Source: 3-1-20CM-4-69-9 sp963833655
GTDB lineage: Bacteria; Actinomycetota; Thermoleophilia; Gaiellales; Gaiellaceae
Direction: 5' to 3'
Assembly (NCBI GenBank): GCA_963833655.1
Contig: CAWHYL010000005.1
Location: forward strand, 186,001-250,000
DNA length: 64,000 nt
A program made the translations under genes and the position numbers. The notes beneath the pieces are model-generated. The model worked only from the letters and a program-made list of their open reading frames with translations. It did not search any database and was not told the origin of the DNA. Shown here one piece after another: positions 9,131-17,492 of the stretch (position 1 is its first letter; every line of letters starts with the position of its first letter).

Positions 9131-12100
9131 GTGGGTCCGCCTGGCAAAACGCTCCCCGCGGGGACGGTCACCTTTCTGTTCACGGACATCGAAGCCTCGA
9201 CGCGCCTCCTCGAGTCCCTGGGGCGTGAGCGCTACGCCGAGGTGCTCGAGACGCATCGCGAGCTGCTCCGCGACGCAGTGGCCAAAGGCGGCGGCCTCGA
9301 GGTGGATACCGAGGGAGACTCGGTCTTCGCCGTCTTCTCCAGCGCCGGCGGCGCCGTCCGCGCGGCTGTCGAGGCGCAGCGTGTGCTCGCGGGGCGAACC
9401 TGGCCGGCGGGCGCGGAGCTGCGCGTACGGATGGGCCTGCACACCGGTGAGGCGTCCTTGGCCGAGCATTCGTACGTGGGGATTGCCGTCCACCGCGCCC
9501 GGCGCGTCTGCGATGCCGGCCACGGAGGCCAGATCCTGCTCTCGAGCGCGACGCGGACCGTCCTCGGTAGCGAGCTCCCGACGGAGGTCGAGCTCAGCGA
9601 CATCGGCGAAGTGCGACTCGCCGGCTTCGACGAGCCCGAGCGGCTCTTCCAAGTCGTCGCGGAAGGACTGGCGGAGACCTTTCCTGGACCGCGGGCACAA
9701 CGGCCCTGGCGGGACGAGCAGCCGGCGCTCCTCGAGCGCGCGGAAGAGCTGGCCGCCGTGGATGCGGCCGTGGCGAGCACCCAGACCGGTGCCGGGAGGC
9801 TGGTCGTGATCGAGGGCTCGGCGGGGATCGGCAAGACGTCGCTGCTCGCGGAAGGCCGAGCCCGCGCAGCGGCCTCCGGTCTGAGAGTGCTGTACGCCCG
9901 TGCCAGCGAGCTCGAGGCGGCGTTCTCGTTCGGCGTCGTCCGACAGTTGCTCGAGCCGGCGGTCGCGTCGCTTGAGCCGGACGACCAATCGCGGTTGCTC
10001 GGGGGCGCAGCGTCCCAGGCCGCGCGCTTGTTCAGCCCCGGCGAGAGCGGCGAAGGAGACGCGGAGGACGTTTATGCCCTCCTGCACGGGCTCTACTGGC
10101 TGATGGTCAACATGGCAGAGTCGCGGCCGCTTGCACTCGGAGTCGACGATCTCCAGTGGGCTGACACGCCGTCGCTCCGGTGGCTCGCATACTTGGCGCG
10201 CCGGCTCGAGGGCGTCCCGGTCTGCGTCGTCGCGACATTGCGCCCGGTCGAGGACGAGCACCCGCTCCTCAGCGAGTTGCTGGCCGACCCCACCACGATG
10301 ATCGTTCGACCGAACGCGCTCAGCGCACCATCGGTGGCCGACCTCGTTCAGCAGCAGCTCGGCGTTGCTGCGGACGACGCGTTTTGCCTTGCCTGCCATC
10401 GTGCGACGGGCGGCAACCCGCTGCTCCTCCGCGAGCTGCTGCGGACGCTCGCTGCGGAGGACGTGGCTCCGATCGCCGCTTCTGTGGCAGTCGTCGAGCG
10501 GCTTGCGCCTGACGCCGTCACTCGCTCGGTGCGCCTGCGACTCGGTCGCGTCCCGGTAGAGGCGATGCGGCTTGCTCGTGCCGTCGCCGTGCTGGGCGAT
10601 CGAGCCGAGCGCGAGCAAGTCGCACCGCTGGCGGAGCTCGAGCGGCGGCAGCTCGCCCCGGCCGCGGCCGCGCTTGCGCGCGTGGATCTGCTGCGGCCGG
10701 AGCCGCCGTTCTCCTTCGTGCACCCACTCGTCCGCAATGCTGTCTACGAGAGCATTCCGAAGGAGGAGCGCGAAGGGGAGCACGCCCGCGCCGCCGAGCT
10801 GCTGGCGGAGCTCGGGGCGCCGCCGGAGCCGATCGCGGCGCAGCTCCTGCTGGCGCCGCCCGAAAGCGTGCCGCGAGCGGTCTCGCTGCTACGGGAAGCG
10901 GCACGACGTGCGGCCGCCGAGGCAGGCCTCGAGAGTGCGGCCCGCTACCTCGCAAGGGCGCTCGAGGAGCCGGTCGACGACGAGGACAGGGGCGAGCTGC
11001 TGCTCGAGCTGGCGGGCGTCGAGGCGAACATCGGAGCGGCGGGCGTCATCCCTCACCTCCGCGAAGCGATCCCGCTCTTGCACGAACCTGTGCGGCAGGC
11101 CGAGGCGTCGCTGGCACTCGGGCACGCGCTCTACTGGGCCGGCGAAGAGGAGCAGGGCGTCGAGGTGCTCGACGGTGCGCTCGCCGAGCATCCCGATCTC
11201 CAGGTCGAACTGCGACACCGATTGGAGGCGGAGTTGATCGTCAACGCGACGCGGCTCTCCTCGCACTACGAGCGCGCGCGCGATCGGCTGGCGCGCATCG
11301 ACGTGTCCCCCGACGAAGGCCCGGGGGCGAGGTTGCTGCTCGCGGCCCAGGCATACCACGAGGCGGTCGGCGGAGGCGACGCCGAGCGCGCCGCGGAAAC
11401 CGCGCGCGCGGCGCTGAAGGCCATGTCCGACGAGGAGCGCGCGCGGAACTACACCGCCAGCGCGTACACGCTCCTTTACACCGACCGCCTTGACGAGGGC
11501 GTCCGATTCCTCGACGCAACGCTCGCAGACGTGCGCCGGCGCGGCGCCGTCTTCCACTTCTCGAGCCTCTCGATGACGCGCGCGATCTTCGAATACGCGC
11601 GCGGTGCCCTGGTCGAGGCCGAGGCCGACGCGCGCACCGCGATCGAGGCGCTCCCGGATCGGAACGTCTGGTTCCGCGGTTCGGCCCACGGCTGGCTGGC
11701 GCAAATCCTCGTCGAGCGCGGCTCGATCGACGACGCCGAAGAGCTGCTCGACAGGGGCGAGGCGGGCGTGGCGCCGGATGCGTTCTGGCGGACGCCGCTG
11801 GTGCGCGCGCGGGCCCTCGTCGCGGCCGCGCGAGGCGACCACCAGGAAGCGCTCGAGTACGCGCTCGAGCTAGGACGGGCAGCTGCCGCGTTCGGCCATA
11901 CGAACCCGGCTGCTTCCTATCCGGCGTGGCGGTCACTCGCCGCGCTCGAGCATCACGCGCTGGGCGCGACGCAGGCCGCGCTCGGACTGGCGCAGGAAGA
12001 GGTGGAGCTCGCCCGCGCCTGGGCAGCGCCACGCACGCTCGGCCGCGCCCTCCGGATCCTCGGCCTGATCCGCGGCGGCGACGAAGGGATCACGCTCATT

Positions 12101-12541
12101 CGCGAGGCGGTCTCGGTCTTGGAGCCGTCGTCCGCACGGCTCGAGCACGCCTACGGCCTCGCGGACCTGGGTGCCGCTCTCCGCCGGGCCAACCACCGTG
12201 CCGAAGCGCGCGAGCAGCTCCGGCTCGCGCTCGAGCTCGCCCAGCGCAGCGGCGCCGTCCTGCTCGCCGAGCAGGCGCACGAAGAGCTGATCGCAACCGG
12301 CGCCCGCCCGCGCCGGATCGTCCAGAGCGGCGCCGCCTCGCTCACGCCCAGCGAACGGCGGATCGCCGCGATGGCCGCCGAGGGATTGTCGAACCGAGAC
12401 ATCGCCCAAGCCCTCTTCGTGACTCTGCGTACGGTCGAGATGCATCTCTCGAATGCGTTCCGCAAGCTCGGCGTCTCGTCGCGAACGCAGGTGGCCGCAG
12501 CGCTCGCCGAGGCCGACGCGCCGGTCGCCGCCCGCGCCTGA
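9131..12541 (+). CDS. Adenylate/guanylate cyclase-AAA-TPR-LuxR fusion regulator
   Basis: About 1136 residues. Start GTG 9131 (VGPPGKTLPAGTVTFLF) precedes the conserved FTDIE motif; GTG 9104 is an alternative. Domains in order: class III nucleotide cyclase (residues about 13-170, with FTDIEASTRLL and TEGDSVFAVF keeping both metal-binding Asp), AAA/NB-ARC-like ATPase (Walker A EGSAGIGKTSLL, Walker B-like LALGVDDLQWAD), a long helical TPR-like region, and a C-terminal LuxR HTH (SLTPSERRIAAMAAEGLSNRDIA). This is a STAND/LAL-type transcription factor with a sensor cyclase domain. Cytosolic. The shared promoter module upstream of both neighbours suggests it regulates the exporter and the copper operon. 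Confidence 0.88.
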   Translation: MGPPGKTLPAGTVTFLFTDIEASTRLLESLGRERYAEVLETHRELLRDAVAKGGGLEVDTEGDSVFAVFSSAGGAVRAAVEAQRVLAGRTWPAGAELRVRMGLHTGEASLAEHSYVGIAVHRARRVCDAGHGGQILLSSATRTVLGSELPTEVELSDIGEVRLAGFDEPERLFQVVAEGLAETFPGPRAQRPWRDEQPALLERAEELAAVDAAVASTQTGAGRLVVIEGSAGIGKTSLLAEGRARAAASGLRVLYARASELEAAFSFGVVRQLLEPAVASLEPDDQSRLLGGAASQAARLFSPGESGEGDAEDVYALLHGLYWLMVNMAESRPLALGVDDLQWADTPSLRWLAYLARRLEGVPVCVVATLRPVEDEHPLLSELLADPTTMIVRPNALSAPSVADLVQQQLGVAADDAFCLACHRATGGNPLLLRELLRTLAAEDVAPIAASVAVVERLAPDAVTRSVRLRLGRVPVEAMRLARAVAVLGDRAEREQVAPLAELERRQLAPAAAALARVDLLRPEPPFSFVHPLVRNAVYESIPKEEREGEHARAAELLAELGAPPEPIAAQLLLAPPESVPRAVSLLREAARRAAAEAGLESAARYLARALEEPVDDEDRGELLLELAGVEANIGAAGVIPHLREAIPLLHEPVRQAEASLALGHALYWAGEEEQGVEVLDGALAEHPDLQVELRHRLEAELIVNATRLSSHYERARDRLARIDVSPDEGPGARLLLAAQAYHEAVGGGDAERAAETARAALKAMSDEERARNYTASAYTLLYTDRLDEGVRFLDATLADVRRRGAVFHFSSLSMTRAIFEYARGALVEAEADARTAIEALPDRNVWFRGSAHGWLAQILVERGSIDDAEELLDRGEAGVAPDAFWRTPLVRARALVAAARGDHQEALEYALELGRAAAAFGHTNPAASYPAWRSLAALEHHALGATQAALGLAQEEVELARAWAAPRTLGRALRILGLIRGGDEGITLIREAVSVLEPSSARLEHAYGLADLGAALRRANHRAEAREQLRLALELAQRSGAVLLAEQAHEELIATGARPRRIVQSGAASLTPSERRIAAMAAEGLSNRDIAQALFVTLRTVEMHLSNAFRKLGVSSRTQVAAALAEADAPVAARA

Positions 12542-12597
12542 CCAAACCCTGCGGGATTTTCTTCGGTCGAGCCTCGTGGCCGTCGAGCCGCCTTCGG
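12542..12597 (+). promoter_or_regulatory. Conserved promoter module copy B (before copper operon)
   Basis: Immediately after the regulator stop codon the plus strand reads CCAAA-2nt-CTGCGGG-1nt-TTT-1nt-CTTCGG (12542-12566), then a second CTTCGG at 12592-12597. Both sequence and spacing match copy A before the exporter. The module ends 36 bases before the first small ORF of the copper operon. This arrangement supports a common regulator for the two units. Confidence 0.6.
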
Positions 12598-12633
12598 GGC
12601 ATCCTCGTCCCAGCGCAGACGAAAGGGAGCGAG

Positions 12634-12672
12634 ATGAACGAACTGGCACTCCGAAGGAACCACAAGCGATGA
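12634..12672 (+). CDS. Possible 12-residue leader peptide
   Basis: ATG 12634 is preceded by the good ribosome-binding site AAAGGGAG and encodes MNELALRRNHKR. Its TGA overlaps the ATG of the HMA-domain gene in the arrangement ATGA, so translation of the two could be coupled. The HMA gene has its own weaker AAGGA site, so the leader may be incidental. Confidence 0.35.
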   Translation: MNELALRRNHKR

Positions 12673-12887
12673 CCGAGAGAGCCACCTACTCCGTGCCCGA
12701 CATCTGCTCAGGCCACTGCCGGGCCGCGATCACGGCCGAAGTGACGGCCGTCGGCGGCGTTCATTCGGTCGATGTCGACCTCGACACGAAGCTCGTCCGC
12801 GTGAGCGGCTCCGGCCTCGACGATGCCGCCATCCGGCGCGCCATTCACGACGCCGGGTATGCCGCTGCAGATGAAGGAAGGGGGTGA
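12669..12887 (+). CDS. HMA-domain copper chaperone, CopZ-like, altered metal motif
   Basis: A 72-residue ferredoxin-fold heavy-metal-associated domain (MTERATYSVPDICSGHCRAA). Relatives carry a CxxC metal loop (typically SCGHC). Here the order is ICSGHC, giving CxxxC, as if Ser and Cys had been swapped. The rest of the fold is intact, including the conserved VDVDLDTKLVRVSG strand and AIHDAGYAA helix. CopZ-type proteins carry Cu(I) to exporters or storage proteins in the cytosol. The next gene encodes a cysteine-lined copper-storage-type bundle, which supports a copper role despite the unusual loop. Confidence 0.8.
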   Translation: MTERATYSVPDICSGHCRAAITAEVTAVGGVHSVDVDLDTKLVRVSGSGLDDAAIRRAIHDAGYAAADEGRG

Positions 12888-13007
12888 CCCGATGAGCCGC
12901 ATCCGACGCGTGTGGCGCTTCATCATCGATCGTCCTCTTGTGTGACGGTTTAGGCCCCGGTTCGACGGAGAAGCGGAGCGAAGACGACAAACGAAACGGA
13001 GGTGGAT

Positions 13008-13415
13008 ATGACCCACGCACAGCAGATGCTCGCGACGCATCCACGGACCGTTCAGGTGGACGCCGCCGCGCTCGTCGCCTGCATCGAGGCCTGCTTCGAC
13101 TGCGCCCAGAGCTGCACCGCCTGCGCCGATGCCTGCCTCGGCGAGCCGGACGTCGAGTCGCAGGTGCGCTGCATCACGTTCTGTCAGAACTGCGGCGACG
13201 TCTGCATCGCGACCGGAAGGGTTCTGAGCAGGCAGACGGAGTTCGTGCCCGAGCTCGCGCGACGGCTGGTGGAGGCGTGCCTCGAGGCGTGTCGCAGGTG
13301 TGGCGAGGAGTGTGAGCGGCACGCGCACCATCACGAGCATTGCCGTATCTGTGCCGAGGCCTGCCGGCGCTGCGAGCAGGCGTGTCAGGACCTCCTGAGC
13401 ACGCTCGCGTCGTAG
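13008..13415 (+). CDS. Csp3-like four-helix-bundle copper storage protein
   Basis: A 135-residue helical protein with 19 cysteines spaced along its helices (ACIEACFDCAQSCTACADAC, then RCITFCQNCGDVC, EACRRCGEEC and HCRICAEACRRCEQAC) plus a His cluster. Start ATG 13008 lies 5 bases after GGAGG; GTG 13002 is in frame but overlaps that site. The cysteine number and absence of a signal peptide match cytosolic Csp3 copper-storage proteins, which bind many Cu(I) ions inside the bundle. An upstream HMA chaperone could supply copper. Older annotation would call it DUF326/ferredoxin-like. A hairpin follows the gene. Confidence 0.85.
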   Translation: MTHAQQMLATHPRTVQVDAAALVACIEACFDCAQSCTACADACLGEPDVESQVRCITFCQNCGDVCIATGRVLSRQTEFVPELARRLVEACLEACRRCGEECERHAHHHEHCRICAEACRRCEQACQDLLSTLAS

Positions 13416-13429
13416 GGGCGGCTGCCGTC

Positions 13430-13455
13430 GGGGGCGCCGCGGAGGCAGCGCCCCC
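13430..13455. terminator. Hairpin between copper operon and HtrA-like gene
   Basis: GGGGGCGC (13430-13437) pairs perfectly with GCGCCCCC (13448-13455) around a 10-base loop. It lies between two convergent genes and could serve both strands. Confidence 0.6.
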
Positions 13456-13476
13456 ACGGCACACCGTCCAGCTCGA

Positions 13477-14469
13477 CTACTGAGGCGGCCCGCTGCCGAG
13501 CGTGACGCTCGCCGTCTGACCGGTGCCGAACGGATCCATGTAGCCGATCGTGACGGTGGTGCCCGGCTTCTTCGTCAGCAGGTAGGACGTGAGCGACCTC
13601 GGCGTCGTGACGGCGTGGCCGTCAATCGACGTGATCACGTCTCCGGCCTGAAGCCCCGCGGACTGGGCCGGCCCGCCGGGGACGACGCCCGCGACAACGA
13701 GGCCGCCGCCGCCCTGACCCTGTACCTGAATCCCGAGGAATGCCGTCGCGCCGACGTGCACGCGCGCGGTGGCGTGACCGGCGACGATCTGCTTCGCGAC
13801 GGTGAGCGCCTTCCCGATCGGAATGGCGTAGGAATCCGGGCCCGTCGAGAGCACGCCGGTCGATGCGGCCGTGTCCATCCCGATCACCTTCTCCGAGCTG
13901 CTCAGCAGCGGCCCGCCGGAATCACCGGGCTGGAGCGCCGCGTTCGTCTCGATCAGCCCCGAGAGGCGCGTGTTACCGCCGGCGTCGTCGTTGACGACAA
14001 TCGAGCGGCGGAGGCCGATGATCGAGCCGCGGGCGGAGAGCAGCCTGCCGGTGCCGTTGGCATTGCCGACGGCCCGCACCGCCTGGCCGACTCTGAGGCT
14101 CACGGAGGCAGCCGTGCTGACGGTCTTGAGGTGCGAGGCGCCGAGCGCCCGCAGGACGGCGACGTCGTCGGCAACGTCGTAGCCGACGACGCGTGCGCTG
14201 TAGACGTGCTTCGTCCCCGGAATCACGACCCGGACCGCCGTTGCGCCGCGGATGACGTGATTGTTCGTGAGTACCTCGCCGGAGGAGGTCAGCACCATGC
14301 CGGTGCCCGCCGCCGCGCCGCCCTGGAGACCGAGGTTCGTCCTGATGACGACGACTCCGGTTCCGGTCGAGGGCGTGCTCGCGCGCGCGAGCGCCACGCC
14401 GGCCGCGATCGCCGCGACGAGCGCGCCGGCGAGGATGAACAGGAACCTGCGAGCGGTGGTGGTCTGCAT
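13477..14469 (-). CDS. HtrA/DegP-like membrane-anchored serine protease with PDZ domain
   Basis: About 330 residues. ATG 14469 (MQTTTARRFLFILAGALVA) is preferred over ATG 14490 because AAAGGAG sits 7 bases upstream of it. An N-terminal membrane anchor or signal (residues about 8-30) leads to a trypsin-like domain with His71 (LTNNHV), Asp102 (DDVAVL) and Ser184 (PGDSGGP). A PDZ domain covers roughly residues 235-325 (GGPAQSAGLQAGDVITSIDG). The family degrades or refolds misfolded envelope proteins. Full catalytic triad present. Convergent with the copper operon. Confidence 0.92.
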   Translation of the reverse strand: MQTTTARRFLFILAGALVAAIAAGVALARASTPSTGTGVVVIRTNLGLQGGAAAGTGMVLTSSGEVLTNNHVIRGATAVRVVIPGTKHVYSARVVGYDVADDVAVLRALGASHLKTVSTAASVSLRVGQAVRAVGNANGTGRLLSARGSIIGLRRSIVVNDDAGGNTRLSGLIETNAALQPGDSGGPLLSSSEKVIGMDTAASTGVLSTGPDSYAIPIGKALTVAKQIVAGHATARVHVGATAFLGIQVQGQGGGGLVVAGVVPGGPAQSAGLQAGDVITSIDGHAVTTPRSLTSYLLTKKPGTTVTIGYMDPFGTGQTASVTLGSGPPQ

Positions 14470-14563
14470 GCGTCGACTCCTTTCCGTCATGCTGCCGAAC
14501 GCGATTGCACCGACGGCGGCTAAGACAGGCCTGAGACCGGTCTGAGAATCTCGTAAGGATTGT

Positions 14564-14707
14564 CTACGCCAGCCGCCGACGCAGAGCGAAAAGCAGCCAG
14601 ATGAGCGCAGCCGCGACCGCGAGGATGAACCGCCACTTGACTACTTCGATCGCGAGCCAGATGGCGACGGCGATGATGACCGCGAGCACGATGTAGACCC
14701 AGATCAT
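14564..14707 (-). CDS. Small two-helix membrane protein, 47 aa
   Basis: ATG 14707 opens MIWVYIVLAVIIAVAIWLAI, followed by VVKWRF and a second hydrophobic stretch ILAVAAALIWLLFALR. Two membrane helices with a short basic turn are predicted. No family known. A longer in-frame start at 14755 exists but adds non-hydrophobic residues with no clear ribosome-binding site. Confidence 0.5.
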   Translation of the reverse strand: MIWVYIVLAVIIAVAIWLAIEVVKWRFILAVAAALIWLLFALRRRLA

Positions 14708-14769
14708 GGTTGTCGTGTTCCCTTGACCGGGGTGCCGACACCTCGCCGCCGCCAACGGGCTGGCAGCCG

Positions 14770-15131
14770 TCAGCTGCTCTCGCCTTCTCCTTCAGCCTCC
14801 GACGACTCCTCCTGCTGCTCCTCTTCCTGCTGCCCCTCCTCCTGCTGGCCGCCGTCGCCGCCGCCTCGCATCGCCGAGGTCGCCACCCCCGGCGGCTGCG
14901 CCGACCGCAGCTCCGCCTGCCGCGACCGGGATACGACGAGAGCTCCGCCCGGACGTCCTCAAGATCAAGCCGCTCGGCGCGCGCAGTCGACCCGACGAGG
15001 TCGCAGAACACGACGCTGACGACCTTGCGCTCCTCGACCGGAGCCGCGGCGGCGTCCAGGCGCGTGCCGCACTCGGAGCAGAACCTCGCACCGGCCGCGT
15101 TCTCGGAGCCGCACGACGGACACGTCAGCAC
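14770..15131 (-). pseudogene. Remnant of zinc-ribbon/cyclase gene joined to an acidic tail
   Basis: GTG 15131 begins an intact zinc ribbon (LTCPSCGSENAAGARFCSEC) and the first strand of a class III cyclase domain (VVFCDLVGSTARAERLDLED), but homology stops after about 62 residues near 14940. Full-length relatives continue for hundreds of residues. Beyond this point the sensible frame changes: a frame reading ALVVSRSRQAELRS, then Gly- and Glu/Gln-rich sequence (QQEEGQQEEEQQEESSEAEG), ends at TGA 14770. I read this as a deletion scar fusing the 5' end of a cyclase-ATPase gene to the 3' end of another gene out of frame. No function is expected. Confidence 0.55.
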
Positions 15132-15215
15132 GCGTCAAGCGTACGCCGCAGCAACCGCAGCTTCATCCCGTGCGGGTGATGCGCCGGTCGGGCGCGCGGG
15201 AGATCGTCTTGAGGC

Positions 15216-15707
15216 ATGGCTGTCGGCCAGAAGGCCAGTGGCGCGCCCGGGGCGAATCTCATCGAGCGCCGGATGTCGAGGTTCCTGCGCGAGCCGCCGT
15301 CGGTCCGCCTCGCCGCCGGCGTCATCGTCACTGCCACGGCGATCGTCGTCGTCGGAGCAGGCGCCTTGATCAGGGTGCTCGACCACCACGAGTACGCGAG
15401 CATCTGGGTGGGCATGTGGTGGTCGCTGCAGACGGTGACGACCGTCGGGTACGGCGACGTCACACCCCACAAGACGATCGGGCGGCTCGTCGGCGCCTTC
15501 GTGATGCTCGAAGGGATCGCCTTCGTCGCCATCGTCACCGCGGCAATCACGTCGAGCTTCGTGGCGCGGGCAGAGCGCGAGCAAATGCAAGCAGGTGACG
15601 AGGAGGCCGACGCAGCCGTCGCTCGGCTCGAGGCGCGCTTCGACCAGGTCGACAGCCGCCTCGACCGCATCGACTCGGTGATGTCGGATCTCTCGAGGCG
15701 CTCGTGA
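15216..15707 (+). CDS. Two-helix potassium channel
   Basis: A 163-residue channel of the KcsA-like two-TM type. The selectivity filter TTVGYGD lies at residues 75-81, flanked by helices at about 32-53 and 88-113. A basic, then helical C-terminal tail (RLEARFDQVDSRLDRIDSVM) likely forms a coiled coil that joins the tetramer. Start ATG 15216 follows TTGAGG. The last codons overlap the start of the YihY gene by GTGA, so the two are translationally coupled. Confidence 0.88.
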   Translation: MAVGQKASGAPGANLIERRMSRFLREPPSVRLAAGVIVTATAIVVVGAGALIRVLDHHEYASIWVGMWWSLQTVTTVGYGDVTPHKTIGRLVGAFVMLEGIAFVAIVTAAITSSFVARAEREQMQAGDEEADAAVARLEARFDQVDSRLDRIDSVMSDLSRRS

Positions 15708-16561
15708 CGGAGCGCGTCGGCGAGCTCGAGGGCGACGTCGGTCGCGGTCGCGCGCAGGCGGTGCAGGAGTGGCTCCGGCGCCGCGGCGACACGCCGCCGG
15801 GCCAGCTCGCTTTGCAGTGGTTCCGCCGCTATTTCGAGGCGAGCCACAACTCCGGTTGCGCGGCGACGGTGTACTCCGCGTTGTCCGTGCTGCCTGCGGC
15901 GCTCGTCGCCGTCGCCTACTTCCATCCGTCGCAGGGCGACGCAAACCTCTTTGCCCAGCGCCTCGTTGCGCACGTCAAGCTGACCGGCACGACGGCGTCG
16001 CTCGTTGCGGGAACGTTCGGGAGCGCCTCGGCGAACGCCCTGGCGGCGACCCTGACCGTCGTCGTCTCGTTCCTGCTCTGGGGGATCGGGATCGGTCAGA
16101 TCTACCAGGACGTGTACGCAAGAGCCTGGCGGATCAAGGTCGGATCGATCGCCGATCAGGGCCTGTTCGCGCTGTTCTTCTTCCTGGTCAGCGGCGCGAT
16201 CGCCCTCGCGCTCGTGTCTGCGGCAAGCCTCCGCGCCCGCGGCTGGATCGTCGTCGTGCCGGCGTGGCTGATCACGTCGACCGCGTTCTGGCTCTTGATC
16301 CCGTCACTCCTCCTCCATCGCAAGGTCGGCCTGCGCGCGCTGCTGCCCGGTGCGCTCCTCGCGTCGATCGTCCTCGGCGGGACGATCGCCACGTCGCCGC
16401 TCTTCCTCGCCGCACCACTGAACGCCAACGGGAAGGCGTTCGGGTCGTTCGGCGTCGTCCTGACGGTGATCGGCTACGTCTTCGTGATGATCACGATGTC
16501 GCTCGTCTGCGCGGTCTTCTCACCCGTCTGGGCCGACTGGCGCCGAAGCGGGGCTTCGTGA
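15704..16561 (+). CDS. YihY/BrkB-family integral membrane protein
   Basis: A 285-residue protein (GTG 15704) of the YihY/UPF0761 family. After a hydrophilic N-terminus (VGELEGDVGRGRAQAVQEWL) there are about six membrane helices, with the family-like WGIGIGQIYQDVYARAWRIK segment in the middle. The molecular function of the family is not firmly established; RNase BN is an obsolete name. GTGA overlap with the channel gene. The 3' end overlaps the convergent membrane protein gene by 42 bases. Confidence 0.78.
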   Translation: MTERVGELEGDVGRGRAQAVQEWLRRRGDTPPGQLALQWFRRYFEASHNSGCAATVYSALSVLPAALVAVAYFHPSQGDANLFAQRLVAHVKLTGTTASLVAGTFGSASANALAATLTVVVSFLLWGIGIGQIYQDVYARAWRIKVGSIADQGLFALFFFLVSGAIALALVSAASLRARGWIVVVPAWLITSTAFWLLIPSLLLHRKVGLRALLPGALLASIVLGGTIATSPLFLAAPLNANGKAFGSFGVVLTVIGYVFVMITMSLVCAVFSPVWADWRRSGAS

Positions 16562-17464
16562 TCCGGCCGCGAGCTTCGCGCTCATCTTGATCGCCTTGAC
16601 CGCGCCCGTGGCGCCGGCCTGCAGGGTCAGGCCTACGACCAACAGGACGACGCCGAGCGCGAACAGGACGTGCGACCCCAGCAGCAAGATCCCGATCCGG
16701 GCGATCAGGTACGGCGGCGTGCACACGAGCGCGCCGAGCGCGCCGCCGATCGCTGCCGCGGCCAGCTTGTCCTGACGCGACCCGCTCGGCTTGATCCCGA
16801 CGATCCGCGCGGGGACGGTGACGTACGTCAGCATCATCACGCCGACGACGAGGCCGAGTGAGAGACCGAACCACGGATGGCCCCAGCGCGGCACCACGAT
16901 CGCCGACACGCCGAGCGCCAGCCCGACGACGAGCCCGACGCCGAGCACGGCCCCGAGATGGCGGCGCGCCCGCACGAAGGCCGGACGGATCTGCGGCGTG
17001 CCCGGCTCCGAGATCGCGAATGCGAAGACGGCGTTGAGGTAGAAGGCGAGAACCGTGAGCAGTGCGACAACCGCCACGGCGACGAGCGCCGCGGCGCCGT
17101 GCCAGTCGCGGAACGTATGGCCCTTGAAGACGTGCACCTTGAGATCGAGGAAGGCAAGCCAGATCCACATCGCCGGCAGGACCTGGATGAGCGTGAGTCG
17201 CCAGTTCGCGAACAGCAGCCTCACGCCCTGGAAGAGCATGACGAATGCCCCGATCGCGAAGACGAGCGGCGCGAAGATTCTCCGCGACCGGCTCAGCTCG
17301 AGAACCGCAGTCTCGACGGCGGCCTCGTCGCCTTCCCGGATCGCACGCACCAGGGCACGTCCCTGTTGCCTGAGAACCTCGCGGCGCGAGCGCCTACGGT
17401 CGTCCGCGGTGACAGGATGCGCAGCCGTAAGCGGAGACTCCGCCCGGGCGGAATGGAACGGCAT
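16520..17464 (-). CDS. Predicted multi-pass membrane protein, 314 aa
   Basis: ATG 17464 (MPFHSARAESPLTAAHPV) begins a hydrophilic 65-residue region with a helix of charged residues (REVLRQQGRALVRAIREGD), followed by about eight hydrophobic segments, including FAPLVFAIGAFVMLFQGVRL and WHGAAALVAVAVVALLTVLA. The upstream open frame runs over the recQ 3' end and is unlikely to be translated. The family is not recognised with confidence; similar actinobacterial proteins are unannotated. The 3' end overlaps the convergent YihY gene. Confidence 0.65.
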   Translation of the reverse strand: MPFHSARAESPLTAAHPVTADDRRRSRREVLRQQGRALVRAIREGDEAAVETAVLELSRSRRIFAPLVFAIGAFVMLFQGVRLLFANWRLTLIQVLPAMWIWLAFLDLKVHVFKGHTFRDWHGAAALVAVAVVALLTVLAFYLNAVFAFAISEPGTPQIRPAFVRARRHLGAVLGVGLVVGLALGVSAIVVPRWGHPWFGLSLGLVVGVMMLTYVTVPARIVGIKPSGSRQDKLAAAAIGGALGALVCTPPYLIARIGILLLGSHVLFALGVVLLVVGLTLQAGATGAVKAIKMSAKLAAGSRSPASAPVGPDG

Positions 17465-17492
17465 CACCCGATCGTGACGATTCCGCGCTCGC

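Noticed and set aside
8186..10783. 865-codon minus-strand frame spanning exporter and regulator
   Set aside because: It crosses two well-supported genes and has no motifs; a shadow frame caused by high GC content.
12892..12945. 17-residue ORF (MSRIRRVWRFIIDRPLV) between the HMA and Csp genes
   Set aside because: No clear ribosome-binding site, no conservation can be judged, and short ORFs like this are frequent by chance.
14534..14543. Palindrome AGACCGGTCT upstream of the HtrA-like gene
   Set aside because: Ten-base palindromes are common in GC-rich DNA and no second copy was found.
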